A DNA stretch of 64,000 nt, taken from positions 27,175 through 91,174 of the forward strand of contig CAKSVD010000007.1 in assembly GCA_934503275.1 (NCBI GenBank). Direction: 5' to 3'. Every line of letters starts with the position of its first letter. The first letter of the stretch is position 1. This document shows positions 43,044 through 51,837 of this stretch, piece by piece. The DNA comes from an uncultured Faecalibacterium sp. (lineage in GTDB: Bacteria; Bacillota; Clostridia; Oscillospirales; Ruminococcaceae). The notes under the pieces are model-generated. The model saw nothing but the letters and a program-made list of their open reading frames with translations, ran no database searches and was not told the DNA's origin. Made by a program: the position numbers and the translations under genes.

Positions 43044-44954
43044 ATGGAGATTCATCTGGCGAAAACGGCGGGGTTCTGCTTTGGTGTGAACCGTGCCGTG
43101 GAACTGACCTACGGCCTGCTGGCCGAGGGGCATAAGGTGGCAACATTGGGCCCGCTGATCCACAACCCGCAGGCGGTGGAGGATATGCGGCGCAAGGGTG
43201 CACAGGTGGTAAACACCGTGCAGGATGTACCTGCCGGGTGCGAGGTGGTCATCCGCAGCCACGGGGTGCCCCGCAGCGTTTACGATGAACTGGAGACGCG
43301 CGGCATCCCGTACCATGACGCCACCTGCCCCTTTGTGCAGAAGATCCAGCGCATTGCCGCCGAGGCCGAAAAAGAGGGTGCGGTGCTGCTGGTGGCGGGG
43401 GATAAGACCCACCCGGAGGTGCAGGGCATTGTGGGACACACCCGGGGCGAGGTGTTCGTTTTTGCCGATCTGGCCGAGTTAGAGGCGTGGAACGGCCCTT
43501 CTGACCCCCAAAAACCCCTTTTTGCAGTTGCACAGACCACATTTCAGGTGACAAAATGGAAAGAAAGTTCGGAGTTTCTCAAAAAAGCCTATACAAACGC
43601 CCGAATTTTTGATACAATATGTAATGCGACGTGGGCGAGGCAACAGGAAGCGGAAGACCTCAGCCAACAATGCGACATCATTGTTGTCATTGGCGGTCAT
43701 CATTCTTCCAATACCCAAAAGCTGGTACAGGTCGCCGCAAAGCACACGCGAGCCGTAACGGTCGAGACAGCGAGCGAACTTCGGCCGGAATGGTTTGCAG
43801 ATGTAAAGACGGCGGGCGTCACAGCCGGGGCTTCAACGCCATCGTCTATTATTGAGGAGGTACTTAACAGTATGAGCGCAGAAATCAATGACAGCATGAG
43901 CTTTGAGGAGATGCTGAACGCATCCGAGGAAAAGCGTGTTCATGCAGGCAGTATTGTGAAAGGAATCGTGACCAGCATCTCTGCCAACGAGATCCAGGTG
44001 GATATCGGTGCGAAGCAGACCGGCTTTGTCAAGCTGAGCGAGCTGACCGATGATTCCTCCGCCAAGGTCGAAGACCTGGTGAAGGTTGGCGATGAGCTGG
44101 ACCTCATCGTCGAGAAGGTTATGGATCAGGATGGCGTCATCCAGCTCTCCCGCAAGAAGCTCGCATCTCGCAAGGGCATGGAAGAGATCGCCAAGGCAGC
44201 AGAATCCGGTGAAGTCGTCGAGGGCGATGTTACCGAGTTCAATAAGGGCGGCGTTGTCGTTAACGTCAAGGGCGTCAAGGTGTTCGTTCCCCGTTCTCAG
44301 GCCACTATGCGCCGCGACGAGGACTACACTGCTCTGGTTGGCCAGCACGTTCAGCTGGTTGTCACCGAGTGCTCCGGCCGCAAGATCGTGGGCAGCATCA
44401 ACAAGGTGACCGCTGAGCAGAACAAGGCAAAGCGCGAGGAGTTCTGGGCAAACGTTGAGGTGGGCAAGACCTACACCGGCGTTGTCAAGAGCCTGACCTC
44501 TTATGGTGCATTCGTTGACATCGGTGGTGTCGACGGCCTGTGCCACATCAGCGAGCTGAGCTGGAACCGCATCAAGCATCCTTCCGAGGTCGTCTCCGTT
44601 GGTGACACCATCGAAGTGTATGTCAAGGACATCGACACCGAGAACCACAAGGTCTCTCTGGGCTACAAGAAGGCCGAGGACAACCCCTGGGAGCAGCTGA
44701 AGAACAACTACCCCATCGGCAGCACCTTCCATGCTCCGGTCGTTTCTCTGACCAAGTTCGGTGCTTTCGTCCGCATCCTGCCGGGTGTTGACGGTCTGGT
44801 CCACATCAGCGAGATCAGCAATGACCGCGTTGAGAAGGTCTCCGACGCACTGAAGGTCGGCGATATGGTCGATGTGAAGCTGCTGGATGTTGACTTCGAC
44901 AAGAAGCGCATCAGCCTGTCCATGAAGGCTCTGCTGAACGACGACGCTGAGTAA
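43044..44954 (+). CDS. ispH-rpsA: IspH-ribosomal protein S1 fusion
   Basis: 636 residues in one frame. Residues 1-276 are the [4Fe-4S] enzyme of the MEP isoprenoid pathway, with C12 ([11 protein letters not shown]), the cysteine of ATCPFVQ, and that of [10 protein letters not shown]. Residues ~300-636 hold four S1 RNA-binding repeats (starts [36 protein letters not shown]). This fusion is known in clostridia. An internal AGGAGG (43855-43860) and ATG (43872, M277) could also give S1 alone. Codon use in 43550-43870 is visibly less GC-rich. Confidence 0.95.
   Translation: MEIHLAKTAGFCFGVNRAVELTYGLLAEGHKVATLGPLIHNPQAVEDMRRKGAQVVNTVQDVPAGCEVVIRSHGVPRSVYDELETRGIPYHDATCPFVQKIQRIAAEAEKEGAVLLVAGDKTHPEVQGIVGHTRGEVFVFADLAELEAWNGPSDPQKPLFAVAQTTFQVTKWKESSEFLKKAYTNARIFDTICNATWARQQEAEDLSQQCDIIVVIGGHHSSNTQKLVQVAAKHTRAVTVETASELRPEWFADVKTAGVTAGASTPSSIIEEVLNSMSAEINDSMSFEEMLNASEEKRVHAGSIVKGIVTSISANEIQVDIGAKQTGFVKLSELTDDSSAKVEDLVKVGDELDLIVEKVMDQDGVIQLSRKKLASRKGMEEIAKAAESGEVVEGDVTEFNKGGVVVNVKGVKVFVPRSQATMRRDEDYTALVGQHVQLVVTECSGRKIVGSINKVTAEQNKAKREEFWANVEVGKTYTGVVKSLTSYGAFVDIGGVDGLCHISELSWNRIKHPSEVVSVGDTIEVYVKDIDTENHKVSLGYKKAEDNPWEQLKNNYPIGSTFHAPVVSLTKFGAFVRILPGVDGLVHISEISNDRVEKVSDALKVGDMVDVKLLDVDFDKKRISLSMKALLNDDAE
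43855..43874 (+). promoter_or_regulatory. Internal ribosome-binding site and start for S1 alone
   Basis: AGGAGG (43855-43860), 11-base spacing, in-frame ATG at 43872 ([13 protein letters not shown]), exactly at the domain boundary of the fusion. Confidence 0.6.
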
Positions 44955-44998
44955 TCAGCCCTTCGTGCAAAAGCATAGCTTCTGACACAATGCGATCT

Positions 44999-45038
44999 GC
45001 AGCCCCGTTGCCGGGAAAACGGCGGCGGGGCTGTTTTT
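44999..45038 (+). terminator. Terminator after ispH-rpsA
   Basis: Stem GCAGCCCCGTTGCCG with CGGCGGCGGGGCTG, then TTTTT. Confidence 0.85.
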
Positions 45039-45049
45039 GTTAAGGAGAG

Positions 45050-45188
45050 AACCCTCTCAGTCACCTGCGGTGACAGCTCCCCCGAAGGGGGAGCTTTTGG
45101 CAAAAGAGGGCAGGCTCGCCGCACCCGCAATAAAACCTCGCCCTTCGGGAGAGGTGGACGCGAGCAGCGCGAGCGGACGGAGAGGGTT
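45050..45188. repeat. CAGTC-family palindromic element, copy 4
   Basis: Ends AACCCTCTCAGTC (45050-45062) and GACGGAGAGGGTT (45176-45188). Internal hairpins GTCACCTGCGGTGAC and CTCCCCCGAAGGGGGAG. Its right end contains GGAGAGGG, which serves as the ribosome-binding site for gtrA. Confidence 0.8.
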
Positions 45189-45197
45189 TGACGAACC

Positions 45198-45776
45198 ATG
45201 ATAAAGTTTTTCAAAAAGCACTGGGAAGTGCTCAGTTACCTGATCTTTGGCGTGCTGACCACCCTGCTGAATATTGTGTTGTACGCGCTGTTCAGCCGAC
45301 TGTTCGGCTACACCGCCGCCAACAGCTGGGGCAATGTGCTGGATAACGCCTTGTGCATCCTGTTTGCCTACTGCACCAACCGCGCGTTCGTGTTCCGCAG
45401 CAAGACCACCGGTAAAGCGATGGCGAAAGAGTTCGGCACCTTTGTCACCTGCCGTCTGGGTACCATGGTGCTGGATGCCGCCATCATGATCGTGGGCGGC
45501 AACCTGCTGGCTGCGCAGGGCGCGGCGCTGATGGAAAGCCTGTTCGGCAGTTTCCTGACAGTATCGGGCAGCTACACCGGCGCGGCGGCTTCGGCGGCAG
45601 CATCGGCAGCGGGTGTTGCCATCATTGGCGGTGCAGACGGCCCGACAGCCGTTTTTGTCACTACCCGCATCACCGCGCAGGAGATCTGGGGTCTGTGCGT
45701 CAAGGTATTCTCCAACGTGGTGGTCGTGGTGCTGAACTATGTGTTCAGCAAGCTGATCATCTTTAAGAAAAAGTAA
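45198..45776 (+). CDS. GtrA-family membrane protein with inserted GGADGPT segment
   Basis: 192 residues, longer than the usual ~120-140 for GtrA. Four spans: about 11-33, 45-62, 84-105 and 163-186; LDNALCILFAYCTNRAFVFRS (in part) is the GtrA core. Between spans 3 and 4 lie ~50 extra residues, Ala/Gly/Ser-rich, containing GVAIIGGADGPTAVFV (139-154). That resembles the conserved segment of Na+-translocating decarboxylase beta subunits. GtrA proteins are proposed to flip lipid-linked sugars; no glycosyltransferase is adjacent. Confidence 0.82.
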   Translation: MIKFFKKHWEVLSYLIFGVLTTLLNIVLYALFSRLFGYTAANSWGNVLDNALCILFAYCTNRAFVFRSKTTGKAMAKEFGTFVTCRLGTMVLDAAIMIVGGNLLAAQGAALMESLFGSFLTVSGSYTGAAASAAASAAGVAIIGGADGPTAVFVTTRITAQEIWGLCVKVFSNVVVVVLNYVFSKLIIFKKK

Positions 45777-45842
45777 GCAAGACCCTCCCCGGTGGCGCCG
45801 GAGAAGGTTTTCAAATCAAATCATCTTAGGAGGTACGGTATT

Positions 45843-45977
45843 ATGAAACGTGGTCTGAAAGGGTTCGCATTCCTGGTCTCTGGTCTTGTGCTGGGCATCA
45901 TTGGTGCAACGGCATCGGTGACTGCGATCGCACTCAGCGCTGTGGGCATGGCAAAGGTGCGCCGTGCCAACAAGTAA
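45843..45977 (+). CDS. Small single-span membrane protein
   Basis: 44 residues: MKRGLKGFAFLVSGLVLGII start, glycine-zipper-like hydrophobic span to about residue 37, basic end KVRRANK. TAGGAGG stands upstream of the ATG at 45843, and deoC follows after 18 bases. Charge at both ends and its length resemble regulatory or stress micro-proteins. Function unknown. Confidence 0.65.
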   Translation: MKRGLKGFAFLVSGLVLGIIGATASVTAIALSAVGMAKVRRANK

Positions 45978-45995
45978 AACAACGGAGGAACGAAC

Positions 45996-46661
45996 ATGAA
46001 CCGCGAAGAGATCCTGTCCCATGTCGATCATACCCTGCTGAAGCCGGAGGCCACATGGCCCCAGATCCAGCAGCTGTGTGACGAAGCCATTGCAAACCAC
46101 ACTGCATCCGTCTGCATCAACACCTGCTACGTCAAGCAGGCTGTGGAGTATATGGCGGGCCGCATCCCCGTGTGCTGCGTGGTGGGCTTCCCTCTGGGCG
46201 CCATGGATACCGCCAGCAAGGCCTTTGAAGCCAAGACTGCCATCGCCAACGGTGCAGCCGAGGTGGATATGGTCATCAACATCGGTCGCCTGAAGAACAA
46301 GGAGTACGATGCCGTCCGCGAGGACATCCGTGCCGTCAAGCAGGCTGTGGGCGATAAGATTCTGAAGGTCATCATCGAGACCTGCCTGCTGACCGAGGAA
46401 GAGAAGGAAAAGATGTGCGACATCGTGTGCGAGGCCGGTGCCGACTACATCAAGACCAGCACCGGCTTCTCCACCGCAGGTGCCAACTTCCACGATGTGG
46501 AACTGATGGTCAAGGGCGTGCATGGCCGCTGCAAGGTCAAGGCTGCCGGCGGCATTTCCACCGTGGAGGATATGGAAACCTTCCTTGCACTGGGCGCTGA
46601 CCGTCTGGGCACCTCCCGCGCTGTCAAAATTTTGAACGGCGAGCAGGCAAAGGGCTATTAA
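45996..46661 (+). CDS. deoC: Deoxyribose-phosphate aldolase
   Basis: Cleaves 2-deoxyribose 5-phosphate to glyceraldehyde 3-phosphate and acetaldehyde. 221 residues. Schiff-base lysine in DYIKTSTGFST, supporting residues in EVDMVINIG, LKVIIETCLL and KAAGGIST. CGGAGG precedes the start. No other deo genes are adjacent. Confidence 0.96.
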   Translation: MNREEILSHVDHTLLKPEATWPQIQQLCDEAIANHTASVCINTCYVKQAVEYMAGRIPVCCVVGFPLGAMDTASKAFEAKTAIANGAAEVDMVINIGRLKNKEYDAVREDIRAVKQAVGDKILKVIIETCLLTEEEKEKMCDIVCEAGADYIKTSTGFSTAGANFHDVELMVKGVHGRCKVKAAGGISTVEDMETFLALGADRLGTSRAVKILNGEQAKGY

Positions 46662-46726
46662 GCTTTCTGCAAAAAAGTATTTCGGCGAAGCTTTGGGCTT
46701 GGCTGAACTGCAAAGGATGATCTCTC

Positions 46727-46766
46727 AAGGGCTGCTGCACAAATTGACGTGCAGCGGCCTTTTTTG
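46727..46766 (+). terminator. Terminator after deoC
   Basis: Stem AAGGGCTGCTGCAC (46727-46740) with GTGCAGCGGCCTT, then TTTT. Same arm as the terminators at 6951 and 10427. Confidence 0.87.
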
Positions 46767-46876
46767 CGTCAAAGCCTTGCAAGCTGGGTGCGGCAGGGTG
46801 TATAATGCAAATGTATACTGCATAAAATGGGGGAATGTCTGCCTTATGGGGTGAGGCGGGCAGAGGAGGAAATGCA

Positions 46877-48046
46877 ATGAATATACCCGAGATCCTTGTG
46901 GCCAATGGCACAGGGGCGGTGCTGGTAAGCTTTCTGATTTTACTGCGGGTGCGCGGCGAGAGTAAAAACAGCGTGGGGACAGCGCTGTTTTGCCGGATAC
47001 TGGTGGTGACGCTGCTGGCACAGGCAACAGAGACGATCAGCTTTCTGCTGGACGGCGTGCCCGGCGCGGCAAGCCGGTTCTGGCTATACCTGACCAACAC
47101 CGTTTGCACCGGCGCTACCGTGAGTGTGGGCTATGCGTGGTGCTTATATGTGGACTTCCGGGTCTACCGCAGCACCGGACGCCTGCGCAAAAGGCATCTG
47201 CTGCTGGGCGCGCCGCTGCTGGCGCTTTTGGTGCTGCTGGTGGCAAACCTTTTTGGCACGGGGTGGATCTTTTCCATTTCGGCGGACAACGTTTACCATC
47301 GCGGCCCGCTGAATATCTTGTTGTATCTGCTGCTGTTCGGCTATTACGCCGAAAGCGTGTGGCAGGTGCATAAGGCAAAGCGCGATGGCATTACGGTGGA
47401 GTTTTTTCCGGTGTACTACTTCGTGGTCACCTGTGCGGTGGGCACGGTGTTGCAGGGCGTGTTCTACGGTATGGCCTTCGGCTGGCTTTCGGTGACCATC
47501 GCCTTTGTGTTTGTGGACAGCCAGACCCGCAGCCTGCGCGGCTATACCGACGAGTTGTCCGGCCTGTTTGGCCGCAAGTACATGAACTACTGTCTGGATC
47601 GTATCCACGCCACGCAGGAGAAGGACGTTTACGGCATCATGATGGACGTGAACTGCTTCAAGGAGATCAACGACACCTACGGTCACGCCGAGGGCGACCG
47701 GGCCATTCAGGAGATCGGACACATCCTGTCCGGGGCGCTGGCGGCAAACTCGGTAGCCATCCGCATGAGCGGCGATGAGTTCATGGTGCTGATCCGGCAC
47801 GGCTCGGAGGAGCTGCTGGATAAGACCTGCGCCGCCATTGAGCAACGGGTGCAGCACTATAACGCCGCCGCCCCGGCGGGCAGCTTTCAGCTGTCCTTTT
47901 CCACCGGTGTGGCAAAGTACGAGGGCGGCAGCGTGGAAAAGTTTCTGGTGGAACTGGACCAGCGGATGTATGCGGAAAAGCGCGCCTTCCACGCCGCGCG
48001 GGACGGCCATGCCGCACCGGAGCAGGGGAATGCTCCATCAATTTAA
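46877..48046 (+). CDS. Membrane diguanylate cyclase (GGDEF protein)
   Basis: 389 residues. Six to seven hydrophobic spans over 1-215, then a GGDEF domain (about 225-375): LSGLFGRKYMN, DVNCFKEINDTYGHAEGD and the active-site sequence RMSGDEF with SGDEF at 298-302. Serine in the first position is found in active cyclases, so c-di-GMP synthesis is plausible. No EAL or PilZ gene is in the window. GGAGG before the ATG at 46877 sets the start. Confidence 0.87.
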   Translation: MNIPEILVANGTGAVLVSFLILLRVRGESKNSVGTALFCRILVVTLLAQATETISFLLDGVPGAASRFWLYLTNTVCTGATVSVGYAWCLYVDFRVYRSTGRLRKRHLLLGAPLLALLVLLVANLFGTGWIFSISADNVYHRGPLNILLYLLLFGYYAESVWQVHKAKRDGITVEFFPVYYFVVTCAVGTVLQGVFYGMAFGWLSVTIAFVFVDSQTRSLRGYTDELSGLFGRKYMNYCLDRIHATQEKDVYGIMMDVNCFKEINDTYGHAEGDRAIQEIGHILSGALAANSVAIRMSGDEFMVLIRHGSEELLDKTCAAIEQRVQHYNAAAPAGSFQLSFSTGVAKYEGGSVEKFLVELDQRMYAEKRAFHAARDGHAAPEQGNAPSI

Positions 48047-48076
48047 AAGGAATGTCTAAAATAAGTGCGACTTATC

Positions 48077-48105
48077 TTGACAATCTGACGCTGCAATGAT
48101 AGAAT
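48077..48105 (+). promoter_or_regulatory. metK promoter
   Basis: -35 TTGACA (48077-48082), 17-base spacer, -10 TAGAAT (48100-48105), 24 bases before the riboswitch. Confidence 0.75.
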
Positions 48106-48128
48106 ATGGAACGTACCAATTGAATACC

Positions 48129-48268
48129 GACTTATCAAGAGCGGCTGAGGGGACAGGCCCTGTGAAGCCCGACAACCTGCGCGAGAGCGTAAGGTGCCAA
48201 ATCCTGCGGGAAACCGGAAGATAAGAGTGCAACGCTCAGAGCTTTCGGCTCTGGGCGCTTTTATTTTT
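48129..48268 (+). promoter_or_regulatory. SAM-I riboswitch (S-box)
   Basis: P1 stem CTTATC (48131-48136) with GATAAG (48220-48225), conserved AAGAGCGGCTGAGGG, TGAAGCCCGACAACC, GGTGCCAAATCCTGC and GGAAGATAAG. An expression-platform hairpin (GCTCAGAGC/GCTCTGGGC, about 48233-48258) ends in a T-rich run. SAM binding would terminate transcription ahead of metK, a feedback loop. Confidence 0.95.
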
Positions 48269-48326
48269 CAGAACAAACTTGATGGAATGGTAAATACACG
48301 CAACTGCAAAATTTAGGAGGCAAAAA

Positions 48327-49481
48327 ATGGCTAGACACCTGTTTACTTCGGAGTCCGTCACCGAGGGACATCCCGATAAGATCTGTGACCAGATCTCTGA
48401 TGCGATCCTGGACGAGATCCTGACCCACGACCCCGATGCCCGCGTGGCCTGCGAGACCTGCGCATCCACCGGCCTTGTGCACATTATGGGCGAGATCACC
48501 ACCAACTGCTATGTGGACTTCCAGAAGGTCGTCCGCGAGGTGGTGGCCGATATCGGCTACACCCGCGCAAAGTACGGCTTTGACGCCGACACCTGCGCCG
48601 TCATCTCCAACATTGACGGCCAGAGCCCCGACATTGCACTGGGTACCAACGATCAGGTGGGCGGTGCAGGCGATCAGGGCATGATGTTCGGTTATGCCTG
48701 CGACGAGACCCCCGAACTGATGCCCATGCCCATCAGCCTTGCCCACAAGCTGGCAAAGCGCCTGACCGCCGTGCGCAAGAGCGGCGAGATGGACTACCTG
48801 CGCCCGGACGGCAAGAGCCAGGTGACCGTGGAGTACGACGAGAACAACAAGCCCGTGCGCGTGGACGCCGTGGTCATCTCCAGCCAGCACAGCGAGAGCG
48901 TAAGCATGGAGCAGCTGCGCGCAGACGTGATGGAAAAGGTCATCAAGGCCACCATCCCCGCCGAACTGCTGGACGAGAACACCAAGTACTACATCAACCC
49001 CACCGGCCGCTTTGTTGTGGGCGGCCCGCAGGGCGATACCGGCCTGACCGGCCGTAAGATCATTGTGGACACCTACGGCGGCTATGCACGCCACGGCGGC
49101 GGCGCCTTCTCCGGCAAGGACCCCAGCAAGGTGGACCGCAGCGCAGCCTACGCTACCCGCTGGGTGGCCAAGAACATCGTGGCTGCGGGTCTGGCAAAGC
49201 AGTGCGAGGTGCAGGTGGCCTACGCCATCGGCGTGGCAAAGCCTGTGTCCATCATGGTGGACACCTTCGGCACCGGCACTGTGGCAGACGAGAAGATCGA
49301 GCAGGCTGTGGAGAAGGTGTTTGACCTGACCCCCGCCGCCATCATCCGTGACCTCGACCTGCGCAAGCCCATCTACCGCCAGCTGGCTGCCTACGGCCAC
49401 ATGGGCCGCGAGGATCTGGGCGTGAAGTGGGAGAACACCGACCGCGTGGATGCCCTGAAGGCTGCCGTTGCTGCCCTGTAA
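48327..49481 (+). CDS. metK: S-adenosylmethionine synthetase
   Basis: Makes SAM from methionine and ATP. 384 residues. [17 protein letters not shown] at the N-terminus, [13 protein letters not shown], and [19 protein letters not shown] (phosphate loop). AGGAGG sets the start. It is controlled by the SAM-I riboswitch directly upstream. Confidence 0.98.
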   Translation: MARHLFTSESVTEGHPDKICDQISDAILDEILTHDPDARVACETCASTGLVHIMGEITTNCYVDFQKVVREVVADIGYTRAKYGFDADTCAVISNIDGQSPDIALGTNDQVGGAGDQGMMFGYACDETPELMPMPISLAHKLAKRLTAVRKSGEMDYLRPDGKSQVTVEYDENNKPVRVDAVVISSQHSESVSMEQLRADVMEKVIKATIPAELLDENTKYYINPTGRFVVGGPQGDTGLTGRKIIVDTYGGYARHGGGAFSGKDPSKVDRSAAYATRWVAKNIVAAGLAKQCEVQVAYAIGVAKPVSIMVDTFGTGTVADEKIEQAVEKVFDLTPAAIIRDLDLRKPIYRQLAAYGHMGREDLGVKWENTDRVDALKAAVAAL

Positions 49482-49519
49482 AAAGCGTTTTACCCTGATA
49501 AAAGGTAAGTGAAGAGAGA

Positions 49520-49549
49520 CCGCTGCACCTGACCGTGCAGCGGTTTTTT
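49520..49549 (+). terminator. Terminator after metK
   Basis: Stem CCGCTGCAC (49520-49528) with GTGCAGCGG (49535-49543), then TTTTTT. The rest of 49550-49823 is AT-rich and presumably holds the prs promoter (a TAAAAT at about 49753), with no gene. Confidence 0.87.
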
Positions 49550-49823
49550 GCGTCACAGGAGAAAGAGAATAAGACTTGAAAAAAGTCCTACTTCTCCTCA
49601 AAAATCAGATAAACTTTGCGAAACGGTAAAGATTAGGTCGGGTTTTTGTAAGAAACTCACATTCTCTTGAAGGAAAAGGAAAAACAGCTGTGCAAGGCGC
49701 AGAAAATCGACACATGAAACAAATTGATATGGAACAATCGACAAAATGTGATAAAATAAAACTAGATATGCGCACTTGTGTGCATGGTACGGATGGTAAA
49801 CAGCAATAAGGAGTTATGTGACT

Positions 49824-50966
49824 ATGTCTATTGAAATTTCCCCTAAGTCCTTCTTTGAGCAGCCCAGTGTGGCGGATATGCGGCTGATCGCCTGCCCCGG
49901 TGCAGAGGAGCTGACCGGCCTGATCGACAAGCACCTTGTCCGTTGGGCAAAGGCTGCCGGAATTGAAAAAGACACCTTCATTATTTCCTGCGACTGCCCC
50001 CGCTTCCAGAGCGGCGACGCCAAGGGTCTGGTCAAGGAGTCTGTCCGCGGCGACGATATCTTTATCGTGGTGGACCCGGGCAATTACAGCGTCACCTACA
50101 AGCTGTTCAACTACGAGAACCATATGTCCCCGGATGACCACTTTGCAAACCTGAAGCGTCTGATCCAGGCTGTGGCCGGTAAGGCACACCGCGTTTCCGT
50201 CATCATGCCCAGCCTGTACGGCGGCCGTCAGCACCGCCGCGTGGTGCGCGAGAGCCTGGACTGCGCTGTGGCCCTGCAGGAACTGCAGACCATGGGCGTG
50301 CGCAACATTATCACCTTTGACGCACACGACCCCCGCGTGCAGAACGCAGTGCCCCTGATGAGCTTCGATAACGCTATGCCCACCTATCAGGTGCTCAAGA
50401 GCCTGCTGAAGAAGGACCCCACCCTGTCCTTCGACAAGGAGAAGTTCACCGTGGTCAGCCCGGACGAGGGCGCTATGAACCGCAATATGTACTTCTCCAG
50501 CGTGCTGGGCTGCAACCTGGGTATGTTCTACAAGCGCCGCGACTACACCCGCGTGGTGAACGGCCGCAACCCCATCGTTGCTCATGAGTATCTGGGCGAG
50601 AGCGTGGAGGGCAAGACCGTCTTTATCGCAGATGATATCATTGCTTCCGGCGAGAGTATGCTGGAGGTCGCCAGCAACCTGAAGGAGCGCGGCGCTGCCA
50701 ACATCATCGCCAACGCCACCTTCCCCCTGTTCACCAGCGGTCTGGAGAAGTTCGACAAGGCTGTGGCAGACGGCACCCTGACCTACGTTGTGGGCACCAA
50801 CCTGACCTACCGTATGCCCGAACTGCTGACCCGCGACTGGTATGTGGACGTGGATGTTTCCAAGTACGCTGCCTACTTTGTGGTGGCACTGAACCACGAT
50901 ATGTCCGTTTCCAGCATCATCGACCCCCTGAAGAAGATCGAGAACCTGCTGGCAAACCGCAAGTAA
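49824..50966 (+). CDS. prs: Ribose-phosphate pyrophosphokinase, long divergent form
   Basis: PRPP synthesis from ribose 5-phosphate and ATP. 380 residues against ~315 for the classic enzyme. The PRPP-binding loop is VFIADDIIASGESM rather than the usual DDMIDTAGT form, and the metal/ATP region is FDAHDPRVQNAVP rather than DLHAxQIQGFF. A ~90-residue N-terminal part with GDAKGLVKESVRGDDIFIVVD (in part) retains the fold. AAGGAG ten bases upstream. PRPP feeds purA/pyrB pathways. Divergence suggests altered regulation. Confidence 0.88.
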   Translation: MSIEISPKSFFEQPSVADMRLIACPGAEELTGLIDKHLVRWAKAAGIEKDTFIISCDCPRFQSGDAKGLVKESVRGDDIFIVVDPGNYSVTYKLFNYENHMSPDDHFANLKRLIQAVAGKAHRVSVIMPSLYGGRQHRRVVRESLDCAVALQELQTMGVRNIITFDAHDPRVQNAVPLMSFDNAMPTYQVLKSLLKKDPTLSFDKEKFTVVSPDEGAMNRNMYFSSVLGCNLGMFYKRRDYTRVVNGRNPIVAHEYLGESVEGKTVFIADDIIASGESMLEVASNLKERGAANIIANATFPLFTSGLEKFDKAVADGTLTYVVGTNLTYRMPELLTRDWYVDVDVSKYAAYFVVALNHDMSVSSIIDPLKKIENLLANRK

Positions 50967-50977
50967 GAAGCTGTTCC

Positions 50978-51011
50978 AAAGCCCCTGCACCCTGTGTGCG
51001 GGGGCTTTTTG
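50978..51011 (+). terminator. Terminator after prs
   Basis: Stem AAAGCCCCTGCAC with GTGCGGGGGCTTT, then TT. Confidence 0.85.
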
Positions 51012-51132
51012 CTTTTTATGAAAACTTCTGTTAAGTTTTTGAAAATTCGTGCCGGGGGCTTTGCAAATCCCGGTGGGTTTATGCTATATTTAAGTTGAAA
51101 TACTTTGCATTCTGACAGAAAGGAAAAACGCC

Positions 51133-51837
51133 ATGGAGCATTTTGTGGAGTTTGAAGATGTCTGTAAATATTACCAGACCGGCAGTGTGAAGATCGCTGC
51201 TGCAGACCACCTGAATTTCTATGTGGACAAGGGCGAGTTCTGCATCATTGTGGGCCCCTCCGGCGCGGGCAAGACCACCCTGCTGAACATTCTGGGCGGC
51301 ATGGACAGCTGCGACGAGGGCAACGTCTGGCTGGACGGCCGTAATGTGAGCCGCTTTTCCGCCCGGGAGTTGACCACCTACCGCCGGTATGACGTGGGCT
51401 TTGTGTTCCAGTTCTACAACCTGGTGCAAAACCTGACTGCGTTGGAAAACGTGGAACTTGCCAGCGAGATCTGCCGCGACCCGCTGGACCCCGCCGAGAC
51501 CTTGCGCAGCGTGGGTCTGGGCGAGCGGCTGAACAACTTCCCGGCGCAGCTTTCCGGCGGCGAGCAGCAGCGGGTGTCCATTGCCCGTGCACTGGCCAAA
51601 AACCCCAAGCTGCTGCTCTGCGACGAGCCCACCGGCGCGCTGGACTACCGCACCGGCAAGCAGGTGCTGGGTCTTTTGCAGGATACCTGCCGTAAGACCG
51701 GACGCACTGTCATTGTTATTACCCATAACACGGCACTGACCGGTATGGCCGACCGCATCATTCAGGTGCGCAGCGGCCGCATCGTGTCCAATCAGGTCAA
51801 CGAGCACCCGGTGCCGGTGGAACAGATCGAGTGGTGA
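51133..51837 (+). CDS. ABC transporter ATP-binding protein (MacB/LolD type)
   Basis: 234 residues. Walker [10 protein letters not shown] (41-49), Q-loop [16 protein letters not shown], signature [15 protein letters not shown], Walker [13 protein letters not shown]. This subclass pairs with FtsX-type permeases for peptide, drug or lipid extrusion. GAAAGGAA is upstream. Its stop overlaps the start of the permease gene, so the two subunits are coupled. Confidence 0.94.
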   Translation: MEHFVEFEDVCKYYQTGSVKIAAADHLNFYVDKGEFCIIVGPSGAGKTTLLNILGGMDSCDEGNVWLDGRNVSRFSARELTTYRRYDVGFVFQFYNLVQNLTALENVELASEICRDPLDPAETLRSVGLGERLNNFPAQLSGGEQQRVSIARALAKNPKLLLCDEPTGALDYRTGKQVLGLLQDTCRKTGRTVIVITHNTALTGMADRIIQVRSGRIVSNQVNEHPVPVEQIEW

